The notes: a model not told the origin generated them from the sequence alone. 64,000 bases of DNA from Bradyrhizobium diazoefficiens (GCF_016599855.1 NZ_CP067041.1:6448001-6512000); one strand, 5' to 3'. Positions 46,160 to 55,625 are shown, counted from the stretch's first letter. A program made the numbers and translations.

Positions 46160-46199
46160 CCCCAGACAACAGCGCCCGTTCGGAACGGGACGTCTGGGG
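46160..46199 (+). promoter_or_regulatory. Nested hairpin directly upstream of emrA-like gene
   Basis: CCCCAGAC (46160-46167) pairs with GTCTGGGG (46192-46199), and inside it CCCGTT (46175-46180) pairs with AACGGG (46184-46189). It ends 15 bp before the start codon, next to the GGAGGG ribosome-binding site. It could be an operator palindrome or a translation-controlling leader hairpin. Confidence 0.5.
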
Positions 46200-46214
46200 A
46201 ATATGGAGGGTGTC

Positions 46215-47366
46215 ATGTCGAACGCGGCTTATACCACTGAAACAACTGGCAAAATCAAACTGACGCCGTCCCGGCAGGCGATCAGGCGGGCGGCTCTCGC
46301 GCTGGCGCTGACCCTCGGCGTCGCTGTCGCCGGCGACTTTGGCTACAATTACCTCACGACCGGCCGCTACCTGGAATCGACCGATGACGCCTATGTGAAG
46401 GCCGATTCCACCATCATTGCACCGAAAGTCTCGGGCTACATCGCCCAGGTGCTGGTCGGCGACAACGAGAAGGTCAGGGCCGGCCAGGTGCTGGCCAGGA
46501 TCGACGATCGCGACTTCAAGGCCGCGCTTGGTCAGGCCCGCGCCGATGTCGCAGCAGCCGAAGCCTCGGTCCGCAACCTCGATGCCCAGCTCGAATTGCA
46601 GCAACCGATCATCGAACAGAGCACGGCCGATGTCGCTGCAGCCGACGCCAATCTGAAATTCGCGCAGGAAGAGCGCGCCCGCTACGACGACCTCATGAAG
46701 TCCGGCTCGGGCACGATCCAGCGCGCACAGCAGACCGACGCGGCGCTTCGCGCCAGCAACGCGCAATTGCAGCACGCCAAGTCGGGCCTACTGGCCGCAC
46801 AACGCAAGGTCGACGTGCTCACGACCCAGCGCGCCCAGGCCACGGCGCAGCTCGACCGCGCCCGCGCTGTTGCAGATCAGGCCGAGCTGAACCTGTCCTA
46901 TACCGAGATCACCGCGCCTGTCGACGGCACGATCGGCGCGCGCAGCTTGCGCGTCGGTCAGTATGTGCAGGCCGGCACGCAATTGATGGCGGTGGTGCCG
47001 CTCGACGCCGTCTATGTCGTCGCGAATTTCAAGGAGACCCAGCTCACCCATGTGCGCGCGGGCCAGCCGGTCGAGCTGCACGTCGACAGTTTTCGCAATC
47101 GCACGCTGCATGGTCATGTCGACAGTCTTTCCCCGGCCAGTGGACTTGAATTCGCGCTGCTGCCGCCGGACAATGCGACAGGAAACTTCACCAAGATCGT
47201 GCAGCGCGTGCCGGTGAAGATCGTGCTCGACGATCACAGCCTCACCGGTCTGCTGCGGCCAGGCATGTCGGCGGTGCCGACCGTCGACACCAAGGCGACT
47301 GTGGTGGCGGAGCGAGCGACCGCAAAGCGCCTCGCCGACAATTCGCCGCGCCCGGACGGCGGGTGA
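46215..47366 (+). CDS. HlyD-family membrane fusion protein (EmrA-like)
   Basis: 383 residues from ATG 46215 with GGAGGG 5-6 nt upstream. An N-terminal membrane anchor (about 22-45) precedes a biotinyl-lipoyl half (DDAYVKADSTIIAPKVSGYI), a coiled-coil hairpin (about 110-220), the second lipoyl half (LNLSYTEITAPVDGTIGARSL) and the beta-barrel. It bridges an inner-membrane MFS pump to an outer-membrane channel. Operon with the DHA2 pump (115 bp gap). No TolC-like gene is nearby. Confidence 0.9.
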   Translation: MSNAAYTTETTGKIKLTPSRQAIRRAALALALTLGVAVAGDFGYNYLTTGRYLESTDDAYVKADSTIIAPKVSGYIAQVLVGDNEKVRAGQVLARIDDRDFKAALGQARADVAAAEASVRNLDAQLELQQPIIEQSTADVAAADANLKFAQEERARYDDLMKSGSGTIQRAQQTDAALRASNAQLQHAKSGLLAAQRKVDVLTTQRAQATAQLDRARAVADQAELNLSYTEITAPVDGTIGARSLRVGQYVQAGTQLMAVVPLDAVYVVANFKETQLTHVRAGQPVELHVDSFRNRTLHGHVDSLSPASGLEFALLPPDNATGNFTKIVQRVPVKIVLDDHSLTGLLRPGMSAVPTVDTKATVVAERATAKRLADNSPRPDGG

Positions 47367-47481
47367 CCGGCAAAGGCCGGCAGGATTATCAATTTCTGCT
47401 GGATGATCCTTCCCCAACTTCCCTGATTATCGAACCCATTCGCCCAATGCATCCTGTCTCCGCAACCGAGACGAGGCTTCC

Positions 47482-49101
47482 ATGAGCACGCTCCAACCGA
47501 CCCTCAACGGCGCTTCCACCGCCGAACTCCCCGCTCCGGCTGCGGCCCCTGCAGCGCCGGCCGTGTCCGCCAAAACCTGGATCGCCGTGATCGGCGCCAC
47601 GCTCGGGGCCTTCATGGCGGTGCTGAACATCCAGATCGTCAACGCTTCGCTCGCCGACATCCAGGGCGCGATCGGCGCCGGCATCGACGACGGCGGCTGG
47701 ATCTCGACCTCCTATCTGATCGCCGAGATCGTCGTGATCCCGCTCTCCGGCTGGCTTGCGCAGGTGTTCTCGATTCGCATTTATCTGCTCACCAATGCGA
47801 TCCTGTTCCTGGCTCTCTCCGCGGCCTGCGCGCTGGCGCAGGATTTGCCGCAGATGATCGTGCTGCGCGCGGTGCAAGGTTTTACCGGTGGCGTGCTGAT
47901 CCCGATGGCGTTCACGCTGATCATCACGCTGCTGCCGCGTGCCAAGCAGCCGGTCGGTCTTGCGCTGTTCGCGCTATCAGCAACCTTTGCGCCGGCGATC
48001 GGCCCGACCATCGGCGGCTATCTCACCGAGAATTTCGGCTGGCAGTACATCTTCTATGTCAACCTCGCGCCCGGCGCGATCATGGTCGGCATGCTCTGGT
48101 ATGCGCTCGACGCCAAGCCGATGAAGCTGTCGCTTCTGCGCGACGGCGACTGGGCCGGCATCATCACCATGACGATCGGCCTCGCCGCGCTGCAGACCGT
48201 GCTGGAGGAAGGCAACAAGGACGACTGGTTCGGCTCGCCCTTCATCGTCAAGCTATCGGTCATCGCAGCCGTGGCATTGACCACGTTCCTGATCATCGAG
48301 CTCACGGTGCAGAAGCCGCTGCTGAACCTCCGCCTGCTGGTCCGCCGCAATTTTGGTTTCGGGATACTTGCCAACGTCCTGCTCGGCGTCGCGTTGTATG
48401 GTTCGGTGTTCATCCTGCCGCAATATCTGGCGCGCATCCAAGGCTACAATGCTGAGCAGATCGGTACGGTGCTGGCCTGGACCGGATTGCCGCAACTCGT
48501 GCTGATCCCGCTGGTGCCGCGCCTGATGCAGAAGTTCGACGCACGGATCATCATCGGAGTCGGCTTCGTGCTGTTCGCGGGCTCGAACTTCATGAACATC
48601 TTCATGACCAACGACTATGCCGCCGACCAGCTGCTCTGGCCGAACGTCGTCCGTGCCATCGGCCAGGCGCTGGTGATGGCACCGCTTTCGGCAGTCGCAA
48701 CCTCAGGCATCGAGCCGGAGAATGCGGGCTCGGCCTCCGGCCTGTTCAACATGATGCGCAACCTCGGCGGCGCCGTGGGCATCGCGCTGCTGCAGACCGT
48801 GCTGACCAAGCGCGAGCAATATCACTCCAACGTGCTGATGCAGTCGGTTTCGGTGTTCGAACAGGCCACCCGCATCCGGCTGGAACAGCTCACGCAGTAT
48901 TTCATCAATCACGGCGTGCTCGACCGTGCGGATGCCTCGCATCGTGCCTATGTCGCGATCGGTCATACCGTCCAGAAGCAAGCCTATATCCTCGCCTTCA
49001 GCGACACCTTCTATCTGCTCGGCGTGGCGCTTATCGTAGCCCTGATTGCTGTCCTCTTCCTGAAGAAAGCCGGCCATGCCTCGGCCGGCGGCGCCCACTG
49101 A
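47482..49101 (+). CDS. DHA2-family multidrug efflux MFS permease (EmrB-like)
   Basis: 539 residues with 14 predicted helices. Typical DHA2 motifs are MAVLNIQIVNASLADIQGAIG (motif D1-like), ISTSYLIAEIVVIPLSGWLAQVF and PTIGGYLTENFGWQYIFYVN. A proline/alanine-rich N-terminus precedes TM1. With the HlyD partner upstream it forms a proton-driven efflux system for hydrophobic toxic compounds. An AhpD-like gene follows after 28 bp, likely cotranscribed. Confidence 0.92.
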   Translation: MSTLQPTLNGASTAELPAPAAAPAAPAVSAKTWIAVIGATLGAFMAVLNIQIVNASLADIQGAIGAGIDDGGWISTSYLIAEIVVIPLSGWLAQVFSIRIYLLTNAILFLALSAACALAQDLPQMIVLRAVQGFTGGVLIPMAFTLIITLLPRAKQPVGLALFALSATFAPAIGPTIGGYLTENFGWQYIFYVNLAPGAIMVGMLWYALDAKPMKLSLLRDGDWAGIITMTIGLAALQTVLEEGNKDDWFGSPFIVKLSVIAAVALTTFLIIELTVQKPLLNLRLLVRRNFGFGILANVLLGVALYGSVFILPQYLARIQGYNAEQIGTVLAWTGLPQLVLIPLVPRLMQKFDARIIIGVGFVLFAGSNFMNIFMTNDYAADQLLWPNVVRAIGQALVMAPLSAVATSGIEPENAGSASGLFNMMRNLGGAVGIALLQTVLTKREQYHSNVLMQSVSVFEQATRIRLEQLTQYFINHGVLDRADASHRAYVAIGHTVQKQAYILAFSDTFYLLGVALIVALIAVLFLKKAGHASAGGAH

Positions 49102-49129
49102 CCCCAACTTAAAGCAAAGGAGAACGACC

Positions 49130-49591
49130 ATGAAACCGCGCATGAATTTCTACCAAGCTGCCCCCGACACGATGAAGGCCCTGATGGCGCTTGAAGAGCA
49201 GATCCAGTCGACAGGATTGGAAAAATCGCTGATCGAGCTCGTCAAGATCCGCGCCTCCCAGATCAACGGCTGCGCCTTCTGCATCAACATGCACACCGAG
49301 GATGCGCGCAAGCGCGGCGAGACCGAGCAACGCATCTATCTGCTCAACGCCTGGCGCGAATCCCCGCTCTATACGGATCGCGAGCGCGCCGCGCTGGCCT
49401 GGACCGAGTCGGTGACGCTGATCGCGGAGACGCACGCGCCCGACGACGTCTATGAGCAGGTCCGCGCGCAGTTCTCCGACGCGGAGACGGTTAACCTGAC
49501 CATGCTGATCGGTGCCATCAACGCCTGGAACAGGCTGGCGATCGCGTTCCGCGCCGTGCATCCGGTGAAGGTGAAGACGTCGGTGGCGTGA
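49130..49591 (+). CDS. Carboxymuconolactone decarboxylase / AhpD-like protein
   Basis: 153 residues from ATG 49130 with AAAGGAGA upstream. The AhpD core QINGCAFCINMHTEDARKRGET holds the redox CxxC and the following His, as in alkylhydroperoxidase AhpD proteins. It may reduce peroxides or act as a redox partner; many members have unknown substrates. Its place as third gene of the efflux operon suggests that export and peroxide defence are induced together. A palindromic repeat follows. Confidence 0.9.
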   Translation: MKPRMNFYQAAPDTMKALMALEEQIQSTGLEKSLIELVKIRASQINGCAFCINMHTEDARKRGETEQRIYLLNAWRESPLYTDRERAALAWTESVTLIAETHAPDDVYEQVRAQFSDAETVNLTMLIGAINAWNRLAIAFRAVHPVKVKTSVA

Positions 49592-49621
49592 GGAGCCAAC
49601 GCTGCCTCGCGCGCAAGTCCC

Positions 49622-49713
49622 GTAAGGTGGGCAAAGCGAAGCGTGCCCACCACTTCTGTCAAATTCACGGGAAGATGGTGGGCACGGCGCAATTGCGCCT
49701 TTGCCCACCCTAC
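49622..49713. repeat. Dispersed palindromic repeat (GTGGGCAAAGCG family)
   Basis: Arms GTAAGGTGGGCAAAG and CTTTGCCCACCCTAC pair, with inner GTGCCCACCA and TGGTGGGCAC also pairing. It sits between the efflux operon and the convergent aminotransferase gene and could form a bidirectional transcript end. Confidence 0.7.
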
Positions 49714-49731
49714 GATAGTGGGGTACTTGGC

Positions 49732-50592
49732 CTAAACCGCAGTCGCCTTCGCGTACTCGATGTAGATCTCGCGCAACCGCGTCGCCATCGGGCCGGGCTT
49801 GCCGTCGCCGATCTTCTTGCCGTCGATCGCGACTACCGGTTGCACGAACAGCGAGGCCGAGGTGGCGAAGGCTTCCTTCGCGGCTAACGCTTCTTCCACC
49901 GTGAAGGAGCGTTCCTGGACCCGGAGCTGGCGCTCTTCGGCGAGCGCGACGACGGCCTTGCGGGTGCAGCCCGGCAGGATCGCGTTGGAGTTTTTCCGGG
50001 TGACGATGACGTCGTCCTGGGTGAGGATGAATGCCGACGACGAGCCGCCTTCGGTGACGTAGCCATCCTCCAGCATCCAGGCCTCGCCGGCGCCGGCTTC
50101 GGCCGCCGCCTGCTTCGCCAGCACTTGCGCCAGCAGCGCGACGCTCTTGATGTCACGGCGCTCCCATCGGATGTCGGGCACGGTGATCACGTTGATACCG
50201 GTCTTGGCGGAGGCGGCGTTGATGATATCCTTCTCCGAGGTGAACATCACCAGGCTCGGCTTCACGTCGCCCTTGGGGAAGGCGAAGTCGCGGCCCTTGT
50301 CGGCGCCACGCGTGACCTGGAGATAGACGAGGCCGTTTGCGACCTTGTTGCGGGCGACGAGCTCCTTCTGGATCTCGGTGATGCGCTCGACCGTCTCCGG
50401 CAGGCTTAGCTTGATCTCGCCGACCGAGCGCTCCAGCCGCGCCAGGTGAGAGGCGTTGTCGACCAGCTTGCCGTCCAGCACGGCCGCGACCTCGTAAATG
50501 CCGTCGGCGAACAGGAAGCCGCGGTCCAGCACCGAGATTTTCGCCTCCGAAAGCGGGACGAACGAGCCGTTGACGTAGGCGGTCGGATCCAA
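49732..50592 (-). CDS. D-amino-acid aminotransferase (class IV)
   Basis: 286 residues from TTG 50592, which has AGGAG 7 nt upstream and gives the usual length; an in-frame ATG at 50670 adds 26 unlikely residues. Fold type IV features are AYVNGSFVPLSEAKISVLDRGFLFADGIYEV, the catalytic Lys in WERRDIKSVALLAQVL and GGSSSAFILTQD for phosphate binding. It transfers amino groups between D-alanine/D-glutamate and 2-oxoacids, serving peptidoglycan supply. Not obviously part of the ABC operon downstream. Confidence 0.9.
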   Translation of the reverse strand: MDPTAYVNGSFVPLSEAKISVLDRGFLFADGIYEVAAVLDGKLVDNASHLARLERSVGEIKLSLPETVERITEIQKELVARNKVANGLVYLQVTRGADKGRDFAFPKGDVKPSLVMFTSEKDIINAASAKTGINVITVPDIRWERRDIKSVALLAQVLAKQAAAEAGAGEAWMLEDGYVTEGGSSSAFILTQDDVIVTRKNSNAILPGCTRKAVVALAEERQLRVQERSFTVEEALAAKEAFATSASLFVQPVVAIDGKKIGDGKPGPMATRLREIYIEYAKATAV

Positions 50593-50664
50593 GGCAGGTC
50601 TCCTGGCGGGAATGGGGGTTGGCCCGGTATAGGGGATTTGGCGAGCCCGATAAACCCTGCTCTT

Positions 50665-50764
50665 CGTCATCCCGGGGCGCGCGGAGCGCGAGCCCGGGAT
50701 CCATACTCCCGATGGTGGTTATGGATTTCGGGCCCGCGCCAAGAGGCGCGTCCCGGAATGACGG
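50665..50764. repeat. Dispersed palindromic repeat (CGTCATCCCGGG family)
   Basis: Left arm CGTCATCCCGGGGCGCG and right arm CGCGTCCCGGAATGACG pair imperfectly. It is the same family as 18710-18807. It lies between the aminotransferase start and the gltL stop, so it follows the ABC operon. Confidence 0.65.
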
Positions 50765-50769
50765 CGGAG

Positions 50770-51501
50770 TTAGTGGGAGAGAATCTTCGACAGGAACTTC
50801 TGCGCGCGGTCGCTGCGCGGCTTGCCGAAGAAGTCGTCCTTCAGAGCGTCCTCGACGATCTCACCGCGATCCATGAAGATCACCCGGTTGGCGACCTTGC
50901 GGGCAAAGCCCATTTCGTGGGTCACGACCATCATGGTCATGCCTTCGCGGGCGAGATCGACCATGACGTCGAGCACCTCGCTGATCATTTCAGGATCGAG
51001 CGCCGAGGTCGGCTCGTCGAACAGCATGGCGATGGGGTCCATGGCGAGCGCGCGGGCGATCGCAACGCGCTGCTGCTGGCCGCCGGAAAGCTGCGCCGGA
51101 AATTTCTGCGCCTGCTCCTTCAGGCCGACGCGGTCCAGAAGCTGCATGCCCTTGGTCATGGCCTTGTCGCGCGCCCGCCCCAACACCTTTTCCTGAGCGA
51201 GGCAGAGATTGTCGATGATCTTGAGATGCGGAAACAGCTCGAAGTGCTGGAACACCATGCCGACGCGCGAACGAAGCTTCGGCAGATTGGTCTTGGGGTC
51301 GTTGACCTTGATGCCGTCGATGCTGATGTCGCCCTTCTGGAACGGCTCAAGCGCGTTGACGCATTTGATGAGCGTCGACTTGCCCGAGCCGGACGGACCG
51401 CACACCACCACCACTTCGCCCTTGGCGACGCTGGTGGTGCAATCGGTCAGCACCTGGAACGTCGGGGTGTACCATTTATCGACGTGGCTGATTTCGATCA
51501 T
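50770..51501 (-). CDS. gltL: Glutamate/aspartate ABC transporter ATP-binding protein
   Basis: 243 residues. Walker [13 protein letters not shown], signature [15 protein letters not shown], Walker [16 protein letters not shown]-loop VVTHEMGFA: a complete polar-amino-acid ABC ATPase. It powers uptake together with the two permeases and the binding protein encoded upstream. 8 bp separates it from gltK. Confidence 0.92.
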   Translation of the reverse strand: MIEISHVDKWYTPTFQVLTDCTTSVAKGEVVVVCGPSGSGKSTLIKCVNALEPFQKGDISIDGIKVNDPKTNLPKLRSRVGMVFQHFELFPHLKIIDNLCLAQEKVLGRARDKAMTKGMQLLDRVGLKEQAQKFPAQLSGGQQQRVAIARALAMDPIAMLFDEPTSALDPEMISEVLDVMVDLAREGMTMMVVTHEMGFARKVANRVIFMDRGEIVEDALKDDFFGKPRSDRAQKFLSKILSH

Positions 51502-51509
51502 GACGGGCC

Positions 51510-52202
51510 CTAGCGAAGGATGGCGATGCGCGCCTGGAGACGGCGGACGCCGAAGGACGCGATACAGGAAATGGTGAAGTAGACGATTGCGGCAAACAGG
51601 TACATCTCGACCAGGCGGCCATCGCGCTGCGCGACCTTGCTAGCGGCACCGAGGAAATCGGTGATCGACAGCACGTAAACCAGCGAGGTGTCCTGGAACA
51701 GCACGATAGTCTGCGTGATCAGCACCGGCAGCATGTTGCGGAACGCCTGCGGCAGCACGACGTAGCGCATGGTCTGCGCGTAGGTCAGGCCCAGTGCATT
51801 GGCGGCGGCCGGTTGTCCACGCGAGATCGACTGGATGCCGGCGCGCATGATCTCGGAGAAGTACGCCGCCTCGAACATGATGAAGGTGATGAGCGAGGAC
51901 GCGAACGCGCCGACGCTGATCGGCCGCGATGCGCCGGTCAGCCACTGTCCGATATAGGGCACCAGGAAGTAGAACCAGAAGATCACCAGCACCAGCGGCA
52001 GCGAACGCATGAAATCGACATAGAGGCCGGCGATGCGCCCGAGCGTCTTGAGGCCGGAGAGCCGCATCAGCGCGATCGCCGTGCCGAAGATCAGGCCACC
52101 CAGCGCGGACAGCGCCGTCAGCATCAACGTGAAGCTCATGCCCTCGTAGAAAAGGTAGGGCAACGCGCGGATGATAACGCCGAAATCGAAATTGCTGAAC
52201 AT
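51510..52202 (-). CDS. gltK: Glutamate/aspartate ABC transporter permease GltK
   Basis: 230 residues from ATG 52202 (GGGGAAA upstream). HisM-type permease with about five helices and the EAA loop [28 protein letters not shown]. It starts 4 bp after the stop of gltJ, so translation is coupled. Length matches GltK of enteric bacteria. Confidence 0.9.
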   Translation of the reverse strand: MFSNFDFGVIIRALPYLFYEGMSFTLMLTALSALGGLIFGTAIALMRLSGLKTLGRIAGLYVDFMRSLPLVLVIFWFYFLVPYIGQWLTGASRPISVGAFASSLITFIMFEAAYFSEIMRAGIQSISRGQPAAANALGLTYAQTMRYVVLPQAFRNMLPVLITQTIVLFQDTSLVYVLSITDFLGAASKVAQRDGRLVEMYLFAAIVYFTISCIASFGVRRLQARIAILR

Positions 52203-52206
52203 GGCG

Positions 52207-52938
52207 CTATTTCCCCGTGATGTAGCCGGGGATCGCGACATAGCGCTCGAGGAAGCGCATCGCAGTCACAACGACGGCGTTGACGAGGAGATAGAGCAGT
52301 GTTGCGGCGGTAAAGGCCTCGAACACCTGGAACGAAAATTCCTGCATCGAGCGCGCCTCACCGGTCAGCTCAAGCAGGCCGATAGTGATAGCGACCGCCG
52401 TGTTCTTGATGGTGTTGAGGAACTCGGAGGTCAGCGGCGGCAGGATGATGCGGAACGCCATAGGCAGCAGCACGTAGCGATAGACCTGCACCGTGGTCAG
52501 CCCGAGCGCGGTCGCCGCCATCTTCTGCCCGCGCGGCAGCGAGCCGATGCCGGCCTGCAATTGCACCGCGACGCGTGCCGACATGAAGAAGCCGATGCCG
52601 ATCGCTGCCGTCCAGAACGGTGCGTTCGGCAATTGCTTCAGCCACAGACCGGCAGAGTTCGGCAACAGCTCCGGCAGCACGAAGAACCACAGGAACAGCT
52701 GCACCAAGAGCGGCATATTGCGGAAGAATTCGACGTAGGCGAAGCCGAACCAGTTGGCGCCTTTCGACGGCAACGTGCGCATCACGCCGACGATCGAGCC
52801 GGTGATCAGCGCGATGATCCAGGCCAGCGCCCCGGTTTCGAGGGTCAGCACCAGTCCCGACAGCAGCATGTCGAGATAGGTGCCGGTCCCCATCGGGTTC
52901 GGCTGGAAAAAGATTCCCCAGTTCCAATGGTAGTTCAC
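52207..52938 (-). CDS. gltJ: Glutamate/aspartate ABC transporter permease GltJ
   Basis: 243 residues from GTG 52938, preceded by GGGGGA. Five or more helices with the EAA loop SLPRGQKMAATALGLTTVQVYRYVLLP and the FRNMPLLVQLFLWFF segment typical of GltJ. It pairs with GltK as a heterodimeric channel. A strong hairpin separates it from gltI. Confidence 0.9.
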   Translation of the reverse strand: MNYHWNWGIFFQPNPMGTGTYLDMLLSGLVLTLETGALAWIIALITGSIVGVMRTLPSKGANWFGFAYVEFFRNMPLLVQLFLWFFVLPELLPNSAGLWLKQLPNAPFWTAAIGIGFFMSARVAVQLQAGIGSLPRGQKMAATALGLTTVQVYRYVLLPMAFRIILPPLTSEFLNTIKNTAVAITIGLLELTGEARSMQEFSFQVFEAFTAATLLYLLVNAVVVTAMRFLERYVAIPGYITGK

Positions 52939-52960
52939 GTGTCCCCCGCGCGAATTCCGG

Positions 52961-52984
52961 CCTCTCCCCGCACGCGGGGAGAGG
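52961..52984 (-). terminator. Intercistronic hairpin gltI-gltJ
   Basis: CCTCTCCCCG pairs perfectly with CGGGGAGAGG around CACG, 11 bp past the gltI stop. No T-run follows on the minus strand. Such hairpins after binding-protein genes usually protect or attenuate mRNA, giving more binding protein than permease. Confidence 0.5.
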
Positions 52985-52995
52985 CGAACAGTATC

Positions 52996-53907
52996 TTACT
53001 TGTAGTCGTCCGGGTTCGGCGAGTCCGAAGGCTTGGCGAACTCGTGCTTCAGCTCATCGGAGATCGGGGTGTTCAGATTCAGGCCCTTCGGCGGAATCTT
53101 CTGGGTGAACCATTTGTCGTAGAGCTTCTGGCCTTCACCGGAGGTGTAGAGTGCTGCGGTTGCCGCATCGACCACCTTCTTGAACGGCGCGTCATCCTTG
53201 CGCAGCATGATGCCGTAGGGCTCGGGCTTGGAGAACGCATCCTTCGAGATGACGTAGTCGCCCGGCGACTTCGAACCGGCCACGAGGCTGGCGAGCAGGA
53301 TGTCGTCCATCACGAAGGCGACCGCGCGGTCGGTCTCGACCATCAGGAAGGCTTCGGCGTGATCCTTGGCCGGGATGATGTTGGCGCCGAGCTTCTTCTC
53401 GACGTTGGCTTCGGTGAGCTGCTTGATGTTGGTGGTGCCGGCGGTGGACACCACCGTCTTGCCCTTGAGGTCGTCGATCGACTTCAGGCCGCTCGCCTTC
53501 TTGAAGACGTAGCGGCTCGCGGTCAGGAAGTGGGTGTTGGTGAAGGCGACCTGCTTCTGACGCTCGGCATTGTTCGTGGTCGAGCCGCATTCGAGGTCGA
53601 TGGTGCCGTTCGCCATCAGCGGGATACGGGTCGCCGAGGTCACGGGATTGAGCTTCACCTCGAGCTTGTCGAGCTTGAGCTCCTTCTTCACGGCGTCGAC
53701 GATCTTGTAGCAGATGTCCATCGCGAACCCGATGGGCTTCTGGTTGTCGTCGAGATAGGAGAACGGGATCGAGGAGTCGCGGAAGCCCAGCGTGATGGCG
53801 CCGGTGTCCTTGATGTTCTTCAGCGTGCCGGTCAGCTCCTCGGCCCCTGCCTGGCTGACGGCGAAGGTCGCGACGAGCGCGAGGCCGATGCTACGGAAAT
53901 TTCTCAC
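52996..53907 (-). CDS. gltI: Glutamate/aspartate-binding periplasmic protein GltI
   Basis: 303 residues. A signal peptide ends near SQAGAEE; the mature protein shows the GltI pattern LGFRDSSIPFSYLDDNQKPIGFAMDIC, MANGTIDLECGSTTNNAERQKQVAFTNT and PPKGLNLNTPISDELK. It captures L-glutamate and L-aspartate in the periplasm. It heads the gltIJKL cluster in the usual order. The M20 peptidase gene lies 87 bp upstream on the same strand. Confidence 0.93.
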   Translation of the reverse strand: MRNFRSIGLALVATFAVSQAGAEELTGTLKNIKDTGAITLGFRDSSIPFSYLDDNQKPIGFAMDICYKIVDAVKKELKLDKLEVKLNPVTSATRIPLMANGTIDLECGSTTNNAERQKQVAFTNTHFLTASRYVFKKASGLKSIDDLKGKTVVSTAGTTNIKQLTEANVEKKLGANIIPAKDHAEAFLMVETDRAVAFVMDDILLASLVAGSKSPGDYVISKDAFSKPEPYGIMLRKDDAPFKKVVDAATAALYTSGEGQKLYDKWFTQKIPPKGLNLNTPISDELKHEFAKPSDSPNPDDYK

Positions 53908-53994
53908 TTTATTGGTCCCCTTTCAGGATGATGCGGGCGGGATGCAAGCACAAAACGGGCCGGAATAGAATGTGACTTTCGACGGGATCGAAGC

Positions 53995-55380
53995 TCAGGT
54001 TAACGGACGTGGTAATTCCCCGAGATCCCAGAACAGCCCGGCCATCACCGTCAAGGCCTCTTCGGTCAATGGCAGCAGGATATGCTCATTGGGCGCGTGC
54101 TGGGAGCAGCCGGGATAGGAGTGCGGGACCCAGATCGTGGGCAGGCCCAGAACTTCGGAGAACACATCGTTGGGCAGCGAGCCGCCGAAGTTCGGCAGCA
54201 CCGCCGGCGGCTTGCCGGTGGTCTCTTTCACGGAATCCGCGGCCCATTTGATCCAGGGGCTGTCGAAATCGGTACGCGAGGCGGCAAAGCTCTGCGCCGC
54301 CCGCACCTCGACCATCGGAAAGCCGTGTCCGACCAGATGCGTCCGGACGGCCTCGACCAGGCCATCGACCTTGGTGCCGACCACGAAACGCAGTTGCAGC
54401 ACGGCGTTGGCGTGGCCGGGAATGGCATTGGCCGGCTTTTCGATATTGCCCGACGACATCGCCAGGACTTCCAGCGTATTCCAGGCATAGAGCCGCTCGG
54501 CCGCGGACAGGCCGTCCTCGCCCCAGTTCTCTGCCAGCGCCGGCTCGTCCTCGGTCGGCACGACCTGCACGTCGGCAAGATAGCTGCGGATCTGGTTGGT
54601 GAGCCGCGGTGGCTTCAACGCCTCGACCTGAAGCCGGCCATGACCGTCGACCAGCGTCGAGATCGCGTTGACCAGAATGGTCGCGGGGTTGGCGAGCACG
54701 CCGCCCCAATTGCCGGAATGATGGCCACCGTCGCGCAAATTCACGTCGAGATGAATGCGGATGCCGCCGCGGCATCCCAGGAACAGCGTCGGCCGATCCG
54801 CGGATAGCCGCGGCCCATCGGAGGCCATGAACAGGTCGGCCTTGAGCGCGTCGCGATTGAGGTCGCAGACCTTGCCCAGATCCGGCGAGCCGATCTCCTC
54901 GCCCATCTCGACGATGAATTTGGCATTGAAGCCGAGCTTGCCGCCACGGGCCTCGCGCACCGCCCGGAGCGCGGCCATGTTGATGCTGTGCTGGCCCTTG
55001 TTGTCGGCAGTGCCGCGGCCATAGAGACGCATGCCCGCCGCAGTCGTGCGCCAGGGATCGCGGCCGTCGCGCCACTCGCCCTCCATGCCGTCGACGACGT
55101 CGCCATGGCCGTAGATCAGCACGGTCGGCGCTGTTGCACTCTCGTGATGCTCGGCAAACAGGAACGGCGCCTTGCCGCTCGGGGATTCGACCAGGCGGCT
55201 CGTGAAATCGAGCGCAGCGAAAGAAGGCATCATCTCCTGTTCCAGATAGGCGCGCAGCTCGGGGCCGCGCGAGGCATTCTGGCTCTCGGTCTTGAAGCCG
55301 ACGCGGCGGTCGAGTTCAGCGAGGAACACACCGGATTTGAAGTCGTCCCGGGCGCGGGCGATGGCGTCGGCTCTGGTCAT
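53995..55380 (-). CDS. M20-family metallopeptidase
   Basis: 461 residues from ATG 55380; the frame stays open upstream to 55581 but those codons look non-coding. The zinc site is readable: YGHGDVVDG, YGRGTADNKGQHS, EMGEEIGSPDL and the late histidine in EHILLP region. It hydrolyses dipeptides or acylated amino acids in the cytoplasm. It precedes gltIJKL on the same strand, so peptide breakdown and glutamate/aspartate uptake may be coordinated. Divergent from the monooxygenase gene. Confidence 0.9.
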   Translation of the reverse strand: MTRADAIARARDDFKSGVFLAELDRRVGFKTESQNASRGPELRAYLEQEMMPSFAALDFTSRLVESPSGKAPFLFAEHHESATAPTVLIYGHGDVVDGMEGEWRDGRDPWRTTAAGMRLYGRGTADNKGQHSINMAALRAVREARGGKLGFNAKFIVEMGEEIGSPDLGKVCDLNRDALKADLFMASDGPRLSADRPTLFLGCRGGIRIHLDVNLRDGGHHSGNWGGVLANPATILVNAISTLVDGHGRLQVEALKPPRLTNQIRSYLADVQVVPTEDEPALAENWGEDGLSAAERLYAWNTLEVLAMSSGNIEKPANAIPGHANAVLQLRFVVGTKVDGLVEAVRTHLVGHGFPMVEVRAAQSFAASRTDFDSPWIKWAADSVKETTGKPPAVLPNFGGSLPNDVFSEVLGLPTIWVPHSYPGCSQHAPNEHILLPLTEEALTVMAGLFWDLGELPRPLT

Positions 55381-55625
55381 GGATTGGTTTTCGAAGCTTT
55401 GGAACGAAGGACTTACCGATACGGGCAGGCCTTCGAAAGTGGCGGGGACCTGGCAGTTCTTGGAGTGGAATTCCGTCCTTGCTCGCTTGAGATTTGGCTT
55501 GCCAAGGGCGGCAGCGCCGCTGATTTTGGCCTTGCCAAGGTCAAGCGATATGCAAGAACGTCGCCAAGTTGGGGCGCACATCTATCATTTGAAGAGCGCT
55601 CAGTACAGGGCGCCGGGGGACCAGC

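Noticed and set aside
52171..53931. A 586-codon plus-strand open frame over gltI and gltJ
   Set aside because: It is a codon-position shadow of strongly conserved transporter genes.
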